Assembly: GCF_018691265.1 (NCBI RefSeq)
Contig: NW_024881296.1
Location: forward strand, 10,633,427-10,697,426
DNA length: 64,000 bases
Reading direction: 5' to 3'
DNA from: Tyto alba
Taxonomy: Eukaryota > Chordata > Aves > Strigiformes > Tytonidae
The stretch's first letter is position 1, and every line of letters starts with the position of its first letter. The notes below the pieces were generated by a model, which was not told the DNA's origin, searched no databases, and saw nothing but the letters and a program-made list of their open reading frames with translations. This document shows positions 23,905 to 36,675 of the stretch, piece after piece. The position numbers and the translations under genes are program-made.

Positions 23905-25399
23905 CTATGGCACAATACAGCATTTTGACTTCCAATTCAGTATAATCTTTAATGAAGTGTTCACAATCTTCTTTGCTCTTAAAAAAAAAAATGAAGTAAC
24001 TCAAGGCTTAATCTAAAACATGCTAAAATAAGAAACCCCTGTGATTTTATGTTGGGACCAGCATTCAGATATACTGTCTCAGGCAATCAATCCACCTTAA
24101 GACGCAAATATTACAAGCCTCTTCATGAGATGGGTGGGAAATCCTTCATTACTTATGTATGGGTAACTTGCTTATGGGAAGGTTTCCATTTAACTGGAAT
24201 TAAACTGAGATTTCATTTCACCTGAACCACAAGGCTTTTATCACTTATAAACCTAATGCTTTTTGACATTCTTTCAAAAGCTAGTAAGAACTTATGTTCT
24301 TGCTATCTACATGAATCTCTCTGAGTCCTGCTAAACTATGAACTGTGTAACTGTAATTTTGTTACAATTACTCCATGAATCATGTATAAACTGGGAAATC
24401 ATTTGTTTTGCCTGCTATAATTTAATTTCTTTCTTCAGCATTGCATTTCTATGTATATTTTTATCAAAATGTTGAATGGAAGTACCCCTTCTCTCTTCTC
24501 TTCTGCTGCAGAGCAAACCAGTACGAGGCAGCCACATACAGTGCAAGCCAGTACATTGTATCCTGCTCACTTAGTCTGGAGCAGGATTACTAAAAAAGTC
24601 TTGAGCACTTTTTGATCACAGCTAGATAGCTATAAGCTTTGATATTCACTTTTGATTTGCTATTATGATTGTTTTATCATTATTTCTTCTGTGGGTGTTC
24701 AGACTCTCACTGCACAAAATAATTCTATATTCAACTAGGATCCCATGCTTAGACACGGTGGAGACCTCCTAGTTCTCCTCACACAAGAGCTCAATCAAAG
24801 TTAGACTCTGTTAAATATGTAATATATACCATCAGAACTCTTCATTATTGTTTTGACAGAGTTGATCCTATGAAACAGATAAGCTGAACTGTGAAACTGT
24901 GAAATGTTTGATTTTACAAGGCTGTCAAATAATTTGGGTTCACTTTCAAAATGTGGTTCTACCCTGCTTACACTGTGAGATCAAACTGAGCTCTCTCAGC
25001 TTAGTTAAACAGGGATGGGATAGGGGCGAAGAACGGTGGAATTATACTCAGACCCCCCTAGAAAGCAAAAGTACACCACCCTCAATTCAAATTCTAATAC
25101 AGTTATTGCTAAAACTCTTAAGAGTAAAGCATAGCAAAGAAAACCTGACAGTATTCCTCCTATAAGACATTCTTCACTTGAGGTGATTTACCTTCCAGGA
25201 AGCAATTAGTCCTTCATAGTCCTGTTTTGAAACTCCTTTGTGGCACAGATGGAAGGAGCCTGTGCTCATTACTCACAAGCCATTATGGTCAGCTTCACTC
25301 TACTGAGATGACTATTTTAGGTATTTCTACACCCTTAAACTTCCATAGTATCTAAGCACAATCTCTCTATTGATCCCTTAAGATTCTCCAAAAGACAGA

Positions 25400-25512
25400 G
25401 AAGTAATATTGTCCCAGCTTCGCAAACATCTTAATAATGTAATAAGGTACAGTGGTTTCTCCAAGGTCACAAAGGGAGTCTGTGCCAACAGAAGAACTTC
25501 AGTTTCAAATAT
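25400..25512 (-). repeat. Ancient MIR-like SINE remnant
   Basis: Read on the plus strand, the order is a TAATATTGTCCCAGCTT stretch, then CCAAGGTCACAAAGGGAGTC, then TCTGTGCCAACAGAAG. This is the reverse complement of the tRNA-core-L2-type SINE body that is widespread in amniotes (GTGTGACCTTGG core). It is diverged, so old. Confidence 0.5.
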
Positions 25513-28500
25513 TCTGGGTAGCATCACTTATCTTTATGAAATGCAATGTGAATTGAACACAAATCTGCACAGAGCCTGAGGATGTATGCTGAGAATCTGC
25601 TGGCAATGCGGCAAGAATAGAGGCTTCATAACTCAAGTTTAAAAACTGCACAGCTTACAAACTCTAATTCAGTTCACTCTGCCAAATTTGGACAACCTAC
25701 TTTGTTTTCCTTAAACTGCGTTCGATATTTGCATTTAAAAGTGTGTATCCTGCAGTGCTAACCCCTTCAAACGCATCTTCTGGGGCTGACTGATTACTCA
25801 TGTGTATCGAAGTCAGGTAAGGAATAGAAAAATGAAAGGGAATGATGTTCTTTGTAAACACACATTTTCTGTCACCCTGCAGACATCCTGAGGATCTAGC
25901 TCAAAACTGTCACATTCTTGTTTGTTCCATTATATCACTGCCAATACTTCTGGAAGTCACCACAAACATGCCTTAGGATGCTATTTTCTTTTGCAAGTAA
26001 ACTGTTTCCGCATAGTAGGTTATACTCAGTTACAGGAAAATAGATGGGAGATAAATTTAATTTCTTTGAGGAAACATTCAGCTTCTAGCATAGAATAGGC
26101 AGGTTGTATAGATACATCCTTACAGGCTGAACACCAGCTCTTTGACAGATTAATTTTATTTTACTAAATATAGAAATCTCTGTAAAAGTGGGAAGGAAAT
26201 GCTGATTTCTGTGGTATGTTATGTCTAGAGTGCTTACTTCACAGCCAACACACATTTTAATATTTTAATCTACTTACCGATCTTTCAAGAAAAAATGCCT
26301 GCCCTGCTCCCACAGAGAGTTAAAGTCAAATCTGCAAAGTTAGGAAATGCCAAAAATAAGGCTGCTACCTCCTGCATTTTCAAAAATAACTTTTCTGAAT
26401 ATCCCATGGCAACCAATAGCACAGATGAAGTTGAAATGGAGCCTGCAAGACCTCAGCACAGGGCCTCAAATCAAAAGAGCTCCCTGTCCCCTTTTACAGC
26501 TCTCTGCCTCATGAGCTGTGACCAGAGGAAGGGAAGACTCCTGTAGCAAACAGCATGCAGTGTGCAACAGTAAATATGTGCAAGGGCAGGAGAGGGGAGA
26601 GGGTAACCCAATGGCATTTTCTGGGCAGTGATATACACAGACTTAGTGCTACTTCATGGAAGAAACTAGAGCTCAGTCTCTCTGCCCTTGGATGAAACTC
26701 TACCTCCTGCTGGTGGAGGTTTACTTTTGCCATGGAGACCCTCTCTAGAAGATGTTCAGTACCATCAGAAGTGATCCGAGTAGCTGGGTTTAAACCTTGC
26801 TTCTGCCTTCTGCAGAGGTATAGCTGAGCGAGAGTGTATAAGCATATGATAAATCCATGACATAGTAAGACACATTGCAAGACATCTGGGGGTTATGTCC
26901 TCCAGCTGGATTACTTTCAAAGTGAGAATGGCCTTGCCAGATAAATAGCACAGCTGCAACACAGCTTCCGTCCCATTAACTGACCTAAATGTCAGATGCA
27001 GCCATCAGCAGATCCCAGATCAAGCTAATCAGTTAAATTTAGCACATAGGAACACAGAGAATGTGAGAAAGGTTGCAGTGTTTCTTCACAAAATGTGTGA
27101 GGTTTAGGCAGAACGTGGAGACAGTAAAGTGGGAATTATGTGGGCTTTATACCCAGTGCACATAATACAACAGGTCAGAGGACAGACCTTTCAGTATTTT
27201 CAGCAAAAGCAAACAAAAACCTCCATGGGCAAAATCAGCTAACATTTTCCTAGGAGCAGGAAAGACTACTGTCTGATTCCTAGAGTCCACCTTCTTGCCA
27301 TGTACAGCTTCAAGCTTCAAGAAATAATAGTGCTTGAAGGTCTTCAAAAAAATGACAGAGAAAATCATTAAATCTTGCAACTAGTTTCTTCTCATCTAAT
27401 CTGCAGAAATGGCAACATCGCTGGGACTTGGAGTCTGAGCTTGAGTCTGAATGAGAAATAAAGCACAGGCAATTCCAGCCTTGGGGATTAAAGTTTGATC
27501 AAGTTATTAGCACCCAAAACGGGGTCTCATAATCAACAGTGCGAAGGGAAAACATTACCAGTGCCCATGCTGTGTGGGAAAGTGTTATTACCAACACTTC
27601 TGCTCAGTCTTGCAGGACAGACATCAAGGACAGTTAACCAATCTTCATACTCTGTAACATGCAGAACTCTTTCCTCCACCATCAGTGAAGACAGAAATGT
27701 CTTGCGTTTCAAGTCATCAAGAATGGTGATCAGTAATAAAGAGAAAAAAAGTGAAAGTGAAGCAGGCTGGATTAAAAAGAAAACAACCTCCTGCACCATT
27801 CTCCCTCTTCTCTAGTAAAACCACTGTTATGGTGTTATTAAAAGAATAACCAGAACCACTGAAGTTAAACATAAAATTAAGCACTATGACTGAAACAGTT
27901 TGTAGGCAACTGAAAATTTTTAGTAGTGTATATGTGGGTTTTTATTTATTTTTCCTACAGGACATAATTGAAGCCTTTATCTCCACTACAGAACATTTCT
28001 ACCGCAACTTAAATGGATGAGTCCAAAATAAACATCTCGCAAAATCTCAGCTTGCAGGGAGATGGTCAGAGAAAATTTATTGAGAGAAAACATCTAAATC
28101 TAGCTAACTCCTCAGTCCCTCTCTTCTCTTTCTGCACAACCAAAACTCAAAGTCCCTTTTTCCTATTTTCTCACACATTACGGAAGCTAATAAATGAGGA
28201 TCAAAGGAAGGGGCAAAGGGTCCAGCAGCTTTTTCCTTCTGTGCATCACGGAAGATGTCCTGTCACCACTCTCCCTTCACTAACCTAGGAGGCTTTTGCA
28301 GTCTTAGCACTGCCTTGGAGATCACACCTACTGCAACACGGCGTAATTACTTGGACAGGCTTTCAGACTGGCAGGCCTGAAATCATTTAGATCTTTACAG
28401 GCTGCAATTTCTACAAAATAACCACTTGGGAGCAAACTTACAGTCAGCATATGAATATTAAGTTTCTAAAGAATTCTGCAGTACTACAGATAAAGGAAGG

Positions 28501-28995
28501 ATACAGAGAGGAATGGGGATTTTCTACAGAGATGAAAGAAACTAGGTCTGCCCATTAGGTGCTGCATTAGGAAATTAGGTGCCACATTGCAATAAGATTC
28601 ATGTCACTATCTCACCCTCTTTGAAAAGTCCTTTTTTTGGTGCCTGGACAGCCCTGTGACCGAGCTCAGTACTACCAGTTAGTGCTCAAACTTAAGTCTT
28701 GTGAATTTTAAACAATGATCACCATTTTTTTAATAGCCAGTGGGAATCCGATAAATCTATTATGCAAACCGTATGTTACTTTAGCTATTTGTTCTGTGTA
28801 GTGAGCAGCAGGCAAAGTGATCCCTTGAAAAAATCTGCATGGTGACAAGAGATTACAAGTCAATGCCTGTGTTAGGTGAATGCAGAATCCAGTCTGAGTG
28901 TTAGCAAATGGCAATCGCACTGTAGTGAAGCTACTGCCCTGACAGAAGTGCTTAGACAGTTTTATTCCTTTGCTATACTTTACAACACCCCTTTA

Positions 28996-29060
28996 GAGAG
29001 TAAAATACTATTAATCCCAATTTACAGGCAAAGAAAAAAAGCACAGAGATACAGAATAAG
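28996..29060 (-). repeat. Possible ancient MIR-like SINE remnant
   Basis: ACTATTAATCCCAATTTACA followed by an A-rich segment and GCACAGAGATACAG resembles the conserved MIR/L2-type reverse strand (ATCCCCATTTTACAGATGAG, then GGCACAGAGAGG). Short and diverged. Confidence 0.35.
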
Positions 29061-31590
29061 AAGGTGAAACATGACTGCATTCCTAATCATTGCACAGTTC
29101 TTAGTTTTAACTCATGGTTCAAGTTTCTTCATTCCTGTTCAGTTCCTTAAAACAGGATCTATATCCACTAAGAATGAGATTCTCAGCCAGCTTAGACACT
29201 CTCAGTCCAAGTTAATGAAACAGTAACACTGGGACTTTTAGCTACATAAGATAATCGCACTTGAGTAGAAATGGTGTATCTGGTAGACTTATCATTTCAC
29301 ACTTTTGGTATTTCTTTCACCAAAGTGTGGTATAAGACTCCTAATCAACTAAAACTGAATCTCTCTGTAGTGTCTGCAGTCTCCTGCTCTACCCTGTGTA
29401 CTGCGCTTGGTGGCTTGAATCCAGGGTCCCAGCTGTCTGTCCCGCCACTGTAGGTTTGAAGGTGCTTGCTGTAAATTTTATCATGATTAGACCTGTAAAA
29501 GGAATAGAACCAACTACTGACTTGATTTCATTCTCCTGAAGTGAGAAGATGTGGATGGAAGTAAAACTTTTTCTCAACGTGGCTGTCAAATCCAAAAGAA
29601 CCACCCCAAACCCCCAAATTGCTACAGTGGGGTTAACAGATGAGCAAAGAAATTGGTGGTCTTTTAAATCTAAGGTTTATTCAGCAGTAATGCTTGAAAC
29701 CAACAAGCTTCCCAGTTCTGCTACTGAGATCTATAACATTTTGACTCCCATACACAACAAGTTTTCCAAATTCATGCTTTCTAACCTGACTTTACTGTGT
29801 GAGCCTAACGGGTATTGATTTCCCTACAGTTTGAGAATTCATAAACATAATTATGAGCTTGTGAGACAGTTTTTCTTCAGTTAATCATCACAGAAAGCAG
29901 GAAGTTTGATCCCCTGCCTGATCCTTCCCAGGGACAGCCTTTAAGCTCATATTCACCATCGTTCAGGCATTATGTTTTATAATGCAATATAAGAATCTAG
30001 AGAGAGAGACGGAAGAGTAGATGGCATATCAAGAAATCAGCTCTGAACAAATTTCTCTAGGGAATTTTTCTGGATCAGTCACTTGCAGTTTGCTTGTGGT
30101 TAGTGTTGTAAATAGGATTAGAAGAAAGAGCTAGGGATTATGTGGGTAACAGTCTAGTTGCCAGAGAGACAAATTAATCACAGAAAGCACAGAAACTGCA
30201 GCACACTCTGGGCTGGATTGGTTCATGTTTGAACAGCTGTTATGCATAAGGAATTACCAGGATTGTCTTTAAATAAAAAAAATACCTTTTATTTGCTTAG
30301 TATTATTCTGATCTTAAAAATTTCATTTTATGACTTGGAATTTAAAAAAAAAAAAAAATCTCTATCTGTCATTAATGAAGTTATCCACATACACATACAG
30401 GTCAGGCCATATTTCCATGGGGTAACGGCAAACAAATCAGTTAGAATAGATTATAAGGTCTAGAGTATCTAATATACGTTTGTGATGCAAAATTCAATGT
30501 TTGAATTTGAACATGGTCAGCAATTTAGGAAAGTCCACCTCCAATTATTCTGCTGACAAACTTAAGTTAACAACAAGGAGGTCTGTGCAATTACTCAGCA
30601 TTCAAGAATCAACACCACAAAATGCTAAATGCCTCTTGTAAGATGCTACATAAATGTAATTCTAGTATGAATGGCTATGCTGCACCACTTCAGAGTGAGA
30701 ACTGGCATAGAGAAAAAGTAGTTTAGGACTTTTATGAGTTCTAGAATGTGTGCAGATAGGATTTTATACTTCCTACGCTATTGGTGAATGGGAAGTGATA
30801 CAGATAACATCTGACAAGAAGGTAAAATAAAGAGAAAAATATGTTGCATGTGCTTTTGTATTATGTATAGTTTGATTTATCTGTAGAAAGGCTGTTATTA
30901 ATCCCTCTGAAATAATTCTTACCAGAATATGACTTCCTTAGAACAGCAACATGATAACATGCTATTAGCCAATGGATGGACTATAATTTTTAAAAATCAA
31001 ATAACTGTTCTCCCTCACTTAGAAGTAATTCTGTACATATATTAAAAAAAAAAAAAAAAAAACATAAGCTTCATACACTAGCAGCACCTTTCCATTTTGC
31101 AATTAGTGAGGAATTTGAGAGCTAGCTGTCACACTACTTCTGTTGTGTTGGATCCATGAGTACTAGAATCTTGGTGGAGATTTTAAAAAGACCAATGATC
31201 CTCAGAAATCTGACCAGCAGTGAAAGTCTTTGAATTTTACTGTTCTCATAAAATTTGACTCAATAAAGGATACAGAACAGGCTTTGAATGGGTCAGTGTT
31301 TTAAAACTGTTTAATAAAATGAGCTGAGATAAAAGCTCTTATATGGATAGTTTGACCAAAATTTGGACACGAATGGGAAAATATGCTTCTTTTGAGTCTC
31401 TGCTAACTATATCTATGTTTCCCTCAGCCTGAATATGGGAGCAGGCAGCAATCGGAATGAATGGATTCTGAAAGGTAAGACACAGGAAAATTTTTGAAGG
31501 GGTCAAAAAATGAAAAGAAAGGTATCAGAAAACCCCCCTCCCTGCAATGTACCTTACAAGCTATTAAAAAATAAAGCCCCTCTGATTTAC

Positions 31591-31716
31591 CTTAAATTTT
31601 CTGAACTGAATTCTGACTCCAGGAATTTGAGAAACTGCTCTCTTCCCACAGGGTCTTTCAAAGCTTCATCCATGCCAAACCCCCATCGTTTCACTCTCTG
31701 CTGCCCTGGCTCTTTG
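31591..31716 (-). CDS. RGS7: RGS7 coding exon, start of RGS domain
   Basis: This 126-nt exon encodes (S)[20 protein letters not shown] and then [21 protein letters not shown](R), about residues 319-361. It opens the RGS box. The [11 protein letters not shown] segment carries the Glu-Asn pair that in RGS proteins contacts the switch region of the G-alpha subunit. The acceptor is TTCTGTAG/CAA and the donor TTTAAG/GTAAAT. Borders and phases agree with the neighbours. One difference from mammals as I recall them is EPGQQ for EPSQQ. Confidence 0.97.
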
Positions 31717-32181
31717 CTACAGAAGAAAAAACAACAGAACCCACAGCAACATTTCAGTATTCTAATAGTCTGTGTTCATTAATTTAGACTAAGTCCTAAA
31801 GTTCAACCACACTTTATCACCTTCCAGATTGCTCATATCTGTGCAATGTTCAGCGATGAGCAACCAGGCTGTTAGTACTTACACAAGATGAAGTCGTTTG
31901 CACAGAAGAATAAGGACTTCCAACTAGGAAATGTTATCATATTTAAAAAGTTGTCTACTTCTTCCCCTCGCTGGAACCCTGGAAATTGGTTACTATAACT
32001 TTTTGCACAGATTTATTAATCCATAGCTCTTCCCATCTTATGAAACTGTAAAGCTGGAAAGACCAAAGGCACTGCCCTTCTGTCTCTGTATTTTCCTGCA
32101 ATACTTGTGTCTGAAATCTTCACATTTCAAGAGAAGCATCTTATATCCCCTTAACCCAAGAGAAGAAATAAAACTAGATAC
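31717..32181 (-). other. RGS7 intron (465 nt)
   Basis: It starts GTATCT after the GGL exon and ends TTCTGTAG. It is AT-rich, with no repeat or gene recognised. Confidence 0.85.
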
Positions 32182-32292
32182 CTTGCCTCCAGTTCCCAGA
32201 AAGTGGTGTCATCTGATATCCAAGGGTTTGAGGGATCAGGGGGCACAAGGAAAGGATCATATTCCAAATACTGCTCTGTATAAGCTAATAGA
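32182..32292 (-). CDS. RGS7: RGS7 coding exon, second half of GGL domain
   Basis: This 111-nt exon encodes (S)[20 protein letters not shown] and then [16 protein letters not shown](S), about residues 282-319. It includes the YDPF and NPW motifs that define the C-terminal part of GGL domains and of G-gamma subunits. The acceptor is TTTCCTAG/TCT and the donor GCAAG/GTATCT. It enters after two bases of a codon and leaves two bases of another. The conservative differences from the human protein as I recall it are LAY for LSY, LVPP for LLPP and WIS for WLS. Confidence 0.96.
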
Positions 32293-33813
32293 CTAGGAAA
32301 ACAAAAGCATCAAATATTGTCATGTCAGGAGGTGAAGAAACCTAATCAGGTTACCCCAGTTAACAAGTTACCTTACATCAAGGCAACTGAACCGTGGTAG
32401 CTGGGTGTGCACACACTCACAAGTCAGCTACAAGCTCAGGCTAAAATAGGTTTGCTCAAACCTTTTAAAAGGTGATCCCTGAAGAAGGAGTGGCGGCTCA
32501 GGTCTTATCAAGAGCTGACATAAAATAAAGTACAAAGTTGCCTAATACTTCACACAGCTCCTTTTAGGGCTCCTTTAGGCACTAAGAAATTAAAACAACC
32601 AACCTCTTCCATGCACATTTGCTTTCATAAAGGAACATGTTTTATACCTCTATGGTTTTAATTACCAGTTCCTTTAAAATCTGTTCTAAAACACTGCATG
32701 CTATTCGGGTCATATTTATCGGCCCTGCAGCTGCTAAGACTCCTTCTTTCCTCCTTTAAATACAGTTAATATTTTTAATATTTCCTAATCTAATGGCACT
32801 AGTCCCAAGTTTATTGCTTTTCAAAAAAGCCCATTTTTTTTTTCCAAATTCTTTGGAATTCATTAAGCGGTCCGACTCAGTTGAACACACTAAAAATTTT
32901 GCTTGTATTATGGTAATTTACACCTCCCACGCCCTTATTCCTGCTTTCCGTTTCCTTTTGCCTCACAATTATTGAAAAATTACTGAGAAGTGAGGACAAA
33001 TATTCTTTTTTTTTCATTCTTATTACATTTAGTCTGTATTCCATTTTTACTGTTCACCAAACACAAATTCTTAGCCTGTTCTCTTTAAAAATATATATTT
33101 ATGTGTTTGTATGTGTATATACATACACATATCTAAGTAGACACACATGTACAAATGTGTAGGAGAGGATGAAGAACCATTTATATTTGGCTTAATCTCC
33201 TTTAGTAAGTCTTATGCAGCTCAATTTTCTGTAACTTTCACCATCTCTGATGTGTAAGGTAGAGCATTCTTTTTCTCTACCTGTTCTCTACTTAAGTTGT
33301 AGTCAGTCATTCCGAGGGGCTTTTTGTTTTATTTGCTTTCTAGCTCCTTCCTGACGAATTCTGGTCTTATCTGGAGAAAGATTCTTACTAGCGTTACATC
33401 TTCTGACCCAAAGTAAGCTCGGACTCACTTCCTTCAAGCACCAAGCTCCTCACCCAGCCCGGCCAAGCACTTCCCTTGCTTTATCAGTGATTGCCCTTTT
33501 GAAATATCAGAACAGTAACCCCAGACCTATTTCCATCTGGTCTTCCTGACAATGCAAGGTGCAACTTGCAACCACTTGGTCAGAGGCTCTTCTAGTGACT
33601 CTTGGGTTTATCAGAAGTATATCATGAAATATCTGGGCCATCTTTTACTAATAAAAGAACTTCATACCCCCCCTCCCACAAAGTAAACTCTCACCAGTTA
33701 TGTCTATGACACCAGAGCTCCCTTGTCTCTCTTTCTTTGAAGCTATTTCATACTGATATTTTCCCAATAGTTATGTCTAATTGAAAAACCAGAAGATGTG
33801 AAAATATACTTAC
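32293..33813 (-). other. RGS7 intron inside the GGL domain (1.5 kb)
   Basis: It runs from GTAAGTA to TTTCCTAG. It contains a TATGTGTATATACATACACA-like alternating purine/pyrimidine stretch near 33105-33132 and T runs near 32835-32843. No genes are seen. Confidence 0.8.
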
Positions 33814-33875
33814 CTCTCTGCAACTTTTGACATTTTTAATCTATGTCTGTCTAATTGCATTTGCCAGTGCTTAAT
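33814..33875 (-). CDS. RGS7: RGS7 coding exon, first GGL helix
   Basis: This 62-nt exon encodes IKHWQMQLDRHRLKMSKVAE plus the first two bases of a Ser codon, about residues 262-282. It is the first helix of the G-gamma-like (GGL) domain, which binds G-beta-5 in place of a conventional G-gamma subunit. The acceptor is CCTTGCAG/ATT and the donor GAGAG/GTAAGTA. Compared with mammals as I recall them, Tyr and Ile of IKYWQIQ are His and Met here; the rest of the helix is conserved. Confidence 0.96.
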
Positions 33876-34616
33876 CTGCAAGGAAGGAAGGCAAAGAGTT
33901 TTATGAGTAATACATTGCTTGACTCGATTTCCATAACCTTTTTATTACAGCTATAATTTAACCTTAATTTATCCTAGGGCACAGAAGAGAAATATATCTG
34001 AGTTAAAACATTTCACCAGTGTAGTTCTAAAATAAATGGAATTTTCCGTCAAAGAGAAAAGATCATACAGAGACAAAAAAGGGACCCAATATAACATTTT
34101 CCCTAAAGGTTCATCAACAGAAATCCAATTAGCCTTTTTTTAGATTCTTGAAAAGAACTACTAATTCTTCAGACATTTACCTTCTCCCAATTCTAACACC
34201 TCGGGAAAGATTAATGAAGCATTAACAGTAGATAAATGTGAGAACCCATACATGTATGCACAGAGACATCCGTATACCCCCAAACCTCAAATCAGTGTTG
34301 AAAGGAAGAGTAAGCTGTCTACTGCTGAACGGGCTGATGGGCTTAGCTATGCAAAGAACCTACTGGTTCTTAACTGGCATGCTGCTAATTGCCTTTAACC
34401 GTCTAATGCAATATACAAAAAGTGTCAGGTTTTGTCTCATGAGTTTTAATAGAATTTACATACCTAAATCCATATATATCCAAAACAAGGAAAATGTTTA
34501 CTAAACGTTTGCTAGACCTGTTCTGAACAACTTCCCAGTTACGATAATTTTTGGTTCAATACCTACTTTCCTAAAAAGTTCATTTAATAGTACATGTTTG
34601 TAGCTATTTTTCAAAC
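33876..34616 (-). other. RGS7 intron (741 nt)
   Basis: It starts with the unusual donor GTTTGA and ends CCTTGCAG. There is no repeat or gene inside. Confidence 0.85.
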
Positions 34617-34715
34617 CTCTTGGTGTAGTTCATCTTCTGTGGGTGGCTTAGTCTCTGGTACTGGTGTGTGGGTAGGGCTGTGACTTCGAATGTCGTTTTG
34701 TAAGCCATAGACAGA
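34617..34715 (-). CDS. RGS7: RGS7 coding exon, Pro/Thr-rich linker before GGL
   Basis: This 99-nt exon of 33 codons encodes SVYGLQNDIRSHSPTHTPVP and then ETKPPTEDELHQE, about residues 229-261, the Pro/Thr-rich linker and the very start of the GGL helix. The acceptor is TTTGTGTAG/TCT. The donor is CAAGAG/GTTTGA, which departs from consensus at +3 and +4. The frame hits TGA at once if the exon is extended, so the border is forced. Compared with the human protein as I recall it, TP-T-PE has become TPVPE and QQQ has become HQE. Both borders are phase 0. Confidence 0.95.
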
Positions 34716-35767
34716 CTACACAAAAAAATACGGAACAATGGTAGTTGCTTTCAATCCATGCTTTCTACACATGCCCATAGTCACTGTGATGTTTTAGTAC
34801 AGTGTGCTCAGGAAGTTAGCCAAGATCATCATTTTTTAAAGAAACTGCAAATAAGCCATGCACTCTGATAAATTCGTGCTTAATTTTACTATGGTGTAAA
34901 ATAAAAACTTTCAAAACCCTACTATTGCATAACGCCATAGAACACAGCATCTACTTCTATTATGTCTCCGTTTTAACAGCATCATAAACGTGAGGGGGGG
35001 GGGATGACACTGAAAGGCAGCTGTCACAGTAAGTGGAGATGACCAGTAGGAAAAGAAGAAACAGTATGTTTAAAGGTAGACTATCAAATTACAGTAATCA
35101 CTATGCTTTCACTACCATGAACACGATAAACTAAAACTTTCCCTAATTCTGCTTGCCTTTTTAAAGTGTATTTTTCAATGCATTGACACTAAAATATACC
35201 TCAAAGGAAGTACTTTAGAGTCAATCTACATTATTATGATACAAAGGATTTGAAAGAAAGTGTTGTTTCAATCCATCTATACATCCCTAGAGAACTTCAC
35301 TGTTCATGTCTGGATCCTAATTTAGATTAAGCTAATTTCCTCCACAATTTCTGGTCATCTATTTGGGTCATAATTGTAAACTAGAGACACACTTTTCATT
35401 AAGACCAGCACAAGAAGAACTGCTGCTACAGTTTACACTGCATTTATAATTTATTTTTCCTTAATTACCAACAGAATCATTTTAACATGCTTTATTCAAT
35501 CTACTAAAAACATGAACAAAGCACGCAAAAATTAATTTTATTTTTATATTCTCTGTGTATTTCTCCAAAGCCTTTCTTATGCGATAGCATTTACTTAGTA
35601 TTAGCAAATTTGTTAATACTAATTTGTTTAAGAGCTTATGAAATAATAACATAAGTTCATGTATTTGTTGTCTGCAGATGTAAGAAAAAAAATTCTTTAA
35701 GAACCTATGGAACTTCATGCTATAAATTACCTTCACCTCCTGCTCTTGATATAGTAACACTACTTAC
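34716..35767 (-). other. RGS7 intron (1.05 kb)
   Basis: It runs from GTAAGTA to TTTGTGTAG. It contains a run of ten G at 34994-35003 on the plus strand. Nothing else is recognised. Confidence 0.85.
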
Positions 35768-35842
35768 CTTTCTTGTTTTATGTGGATTTCTCATTCTTGA
35801 AGATTTTTTTATATCCACTTCAGTAGTGTTTACACATCCAGG
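35768..35842 (-). CDS. RGS7: RGS7 coding exon, basic linker PGCVNTTEVDIKK
   Basis: This 75-nt exon of 25 whole codons encodes PGCVNTTEVDIKKSSRMRNP and then HKTRK, about residues 204-228. It is the flexible, basic and Ser-containing linker before the GGL domain. The acceptor is TTAATAG/CCT and the donor AAAG/GTAAGTA. It is separated from the upstream exon by a 15.7-kb intron, the largest complete intron in the window. Both borders are phase 0, so skipping would keep the reading frame. Confidence 0.96.
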
Positions 35843-36551
35843 CTATTAAAAGAAAGGAAAGCACAAGGATAAAATATCCAAAGGAACTCTGTACTATTTT
35901 CACTGAGGCATTCCTCTTCAGTTTGTAAGGTAAAAAAAATAAATAACCAGAAGCAGATAACAACTTCATGCCCTTCTGCAGTAGTCCCTAAAACCTAAAT
36001 AACACACTCTAAGGAAGAACCTCAAGGACCATTTCGTCTGGTTTACTGTAAGAGAATCTTTTCCTATTCAGCCTTGTTTGCTGGACCTTATGATGGGGTT
36101 TAGGACAAGTTTTACTGTATATCTTTATGCTGAAAGTACTGAAAGCAGTGTACAGAGGAGCAGAAAAGATCCAAATGTATGTTATAAGTCACACTTGCAG
36201 CACACACAGGTACTAATTCAAATTAAATTGCTATTGTCAGTATTTAGGAATTCTGGAGTGAGACACTGAAGACCACGTGCTTAGAGTTTATGACATCATG
36301 AATTTGAAATAAAAAAAATTCTCATGATAATAGAAATAAATCACATTTTTCTGTTTGGTTTTGCCAAGGAAGCCATACCATGTGCACGAGAAGCATGGTT
36401 GACCTGAGACTAAATAAGCAGAATTGTGCAATACTGACCTCACCTGTGAACCCCAGGCTCCCTTCAGGAATATCTGGGTTTGGGTCACTTATTAAAGAGT
36501 ATATTTTTTTAAAAAAGATTAAAAAGATGCGACAAAATTGGATTTGTTTCC

Positions 36552-36675
36552 AAGGAAAGGGAAAGGAAAGGGAAAGGGAAAGGGAAAGGAAAGGGAAAGG
36601 GAAAGGGAAAGGGAAAGGGAAAGGGAAAGGGAAAGGGAAAGGGAAAGGGAAAGGGAAAGGAAGAAAGAAAAGAAA
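36552..36675 (+). repeat. (GGGAAA)n purine tract, 124 nt
   Basis: Every base from 36552 to 36675 is A or G, mostly perfect GGGAAA hexamers, with a few GGAAA units near the left end and an A-rich right end leading into AAAC repeats. Such homopurine mirror tracts can adopt triplex (H-DNA) structure and are hypervariable. Confidence 0.97.

Larger units (their letters stand above)
23905..31590 (-). other. RGS7 intron, 7.7 kb, splitting the RGS box
   Basis: It runs from GTAAAT after the first RGS-domain exon to GCCATAG. Apart from two ancient SINE-like remnants (25400-25512 and 28996-29060) and A runs near 30344-30358 and 31044-31062, it holds no recognisable features. Open frames are short and unrelated to known proteins. 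Confidence 0.7.

Noticed and set aside
33082..33160. TATGTGTATATACATACACA region as a structured RNA or protein-binding palindrome.
   Set aside because: The arms do not pair exactly; it is an alternating TG/TA simple sequence.
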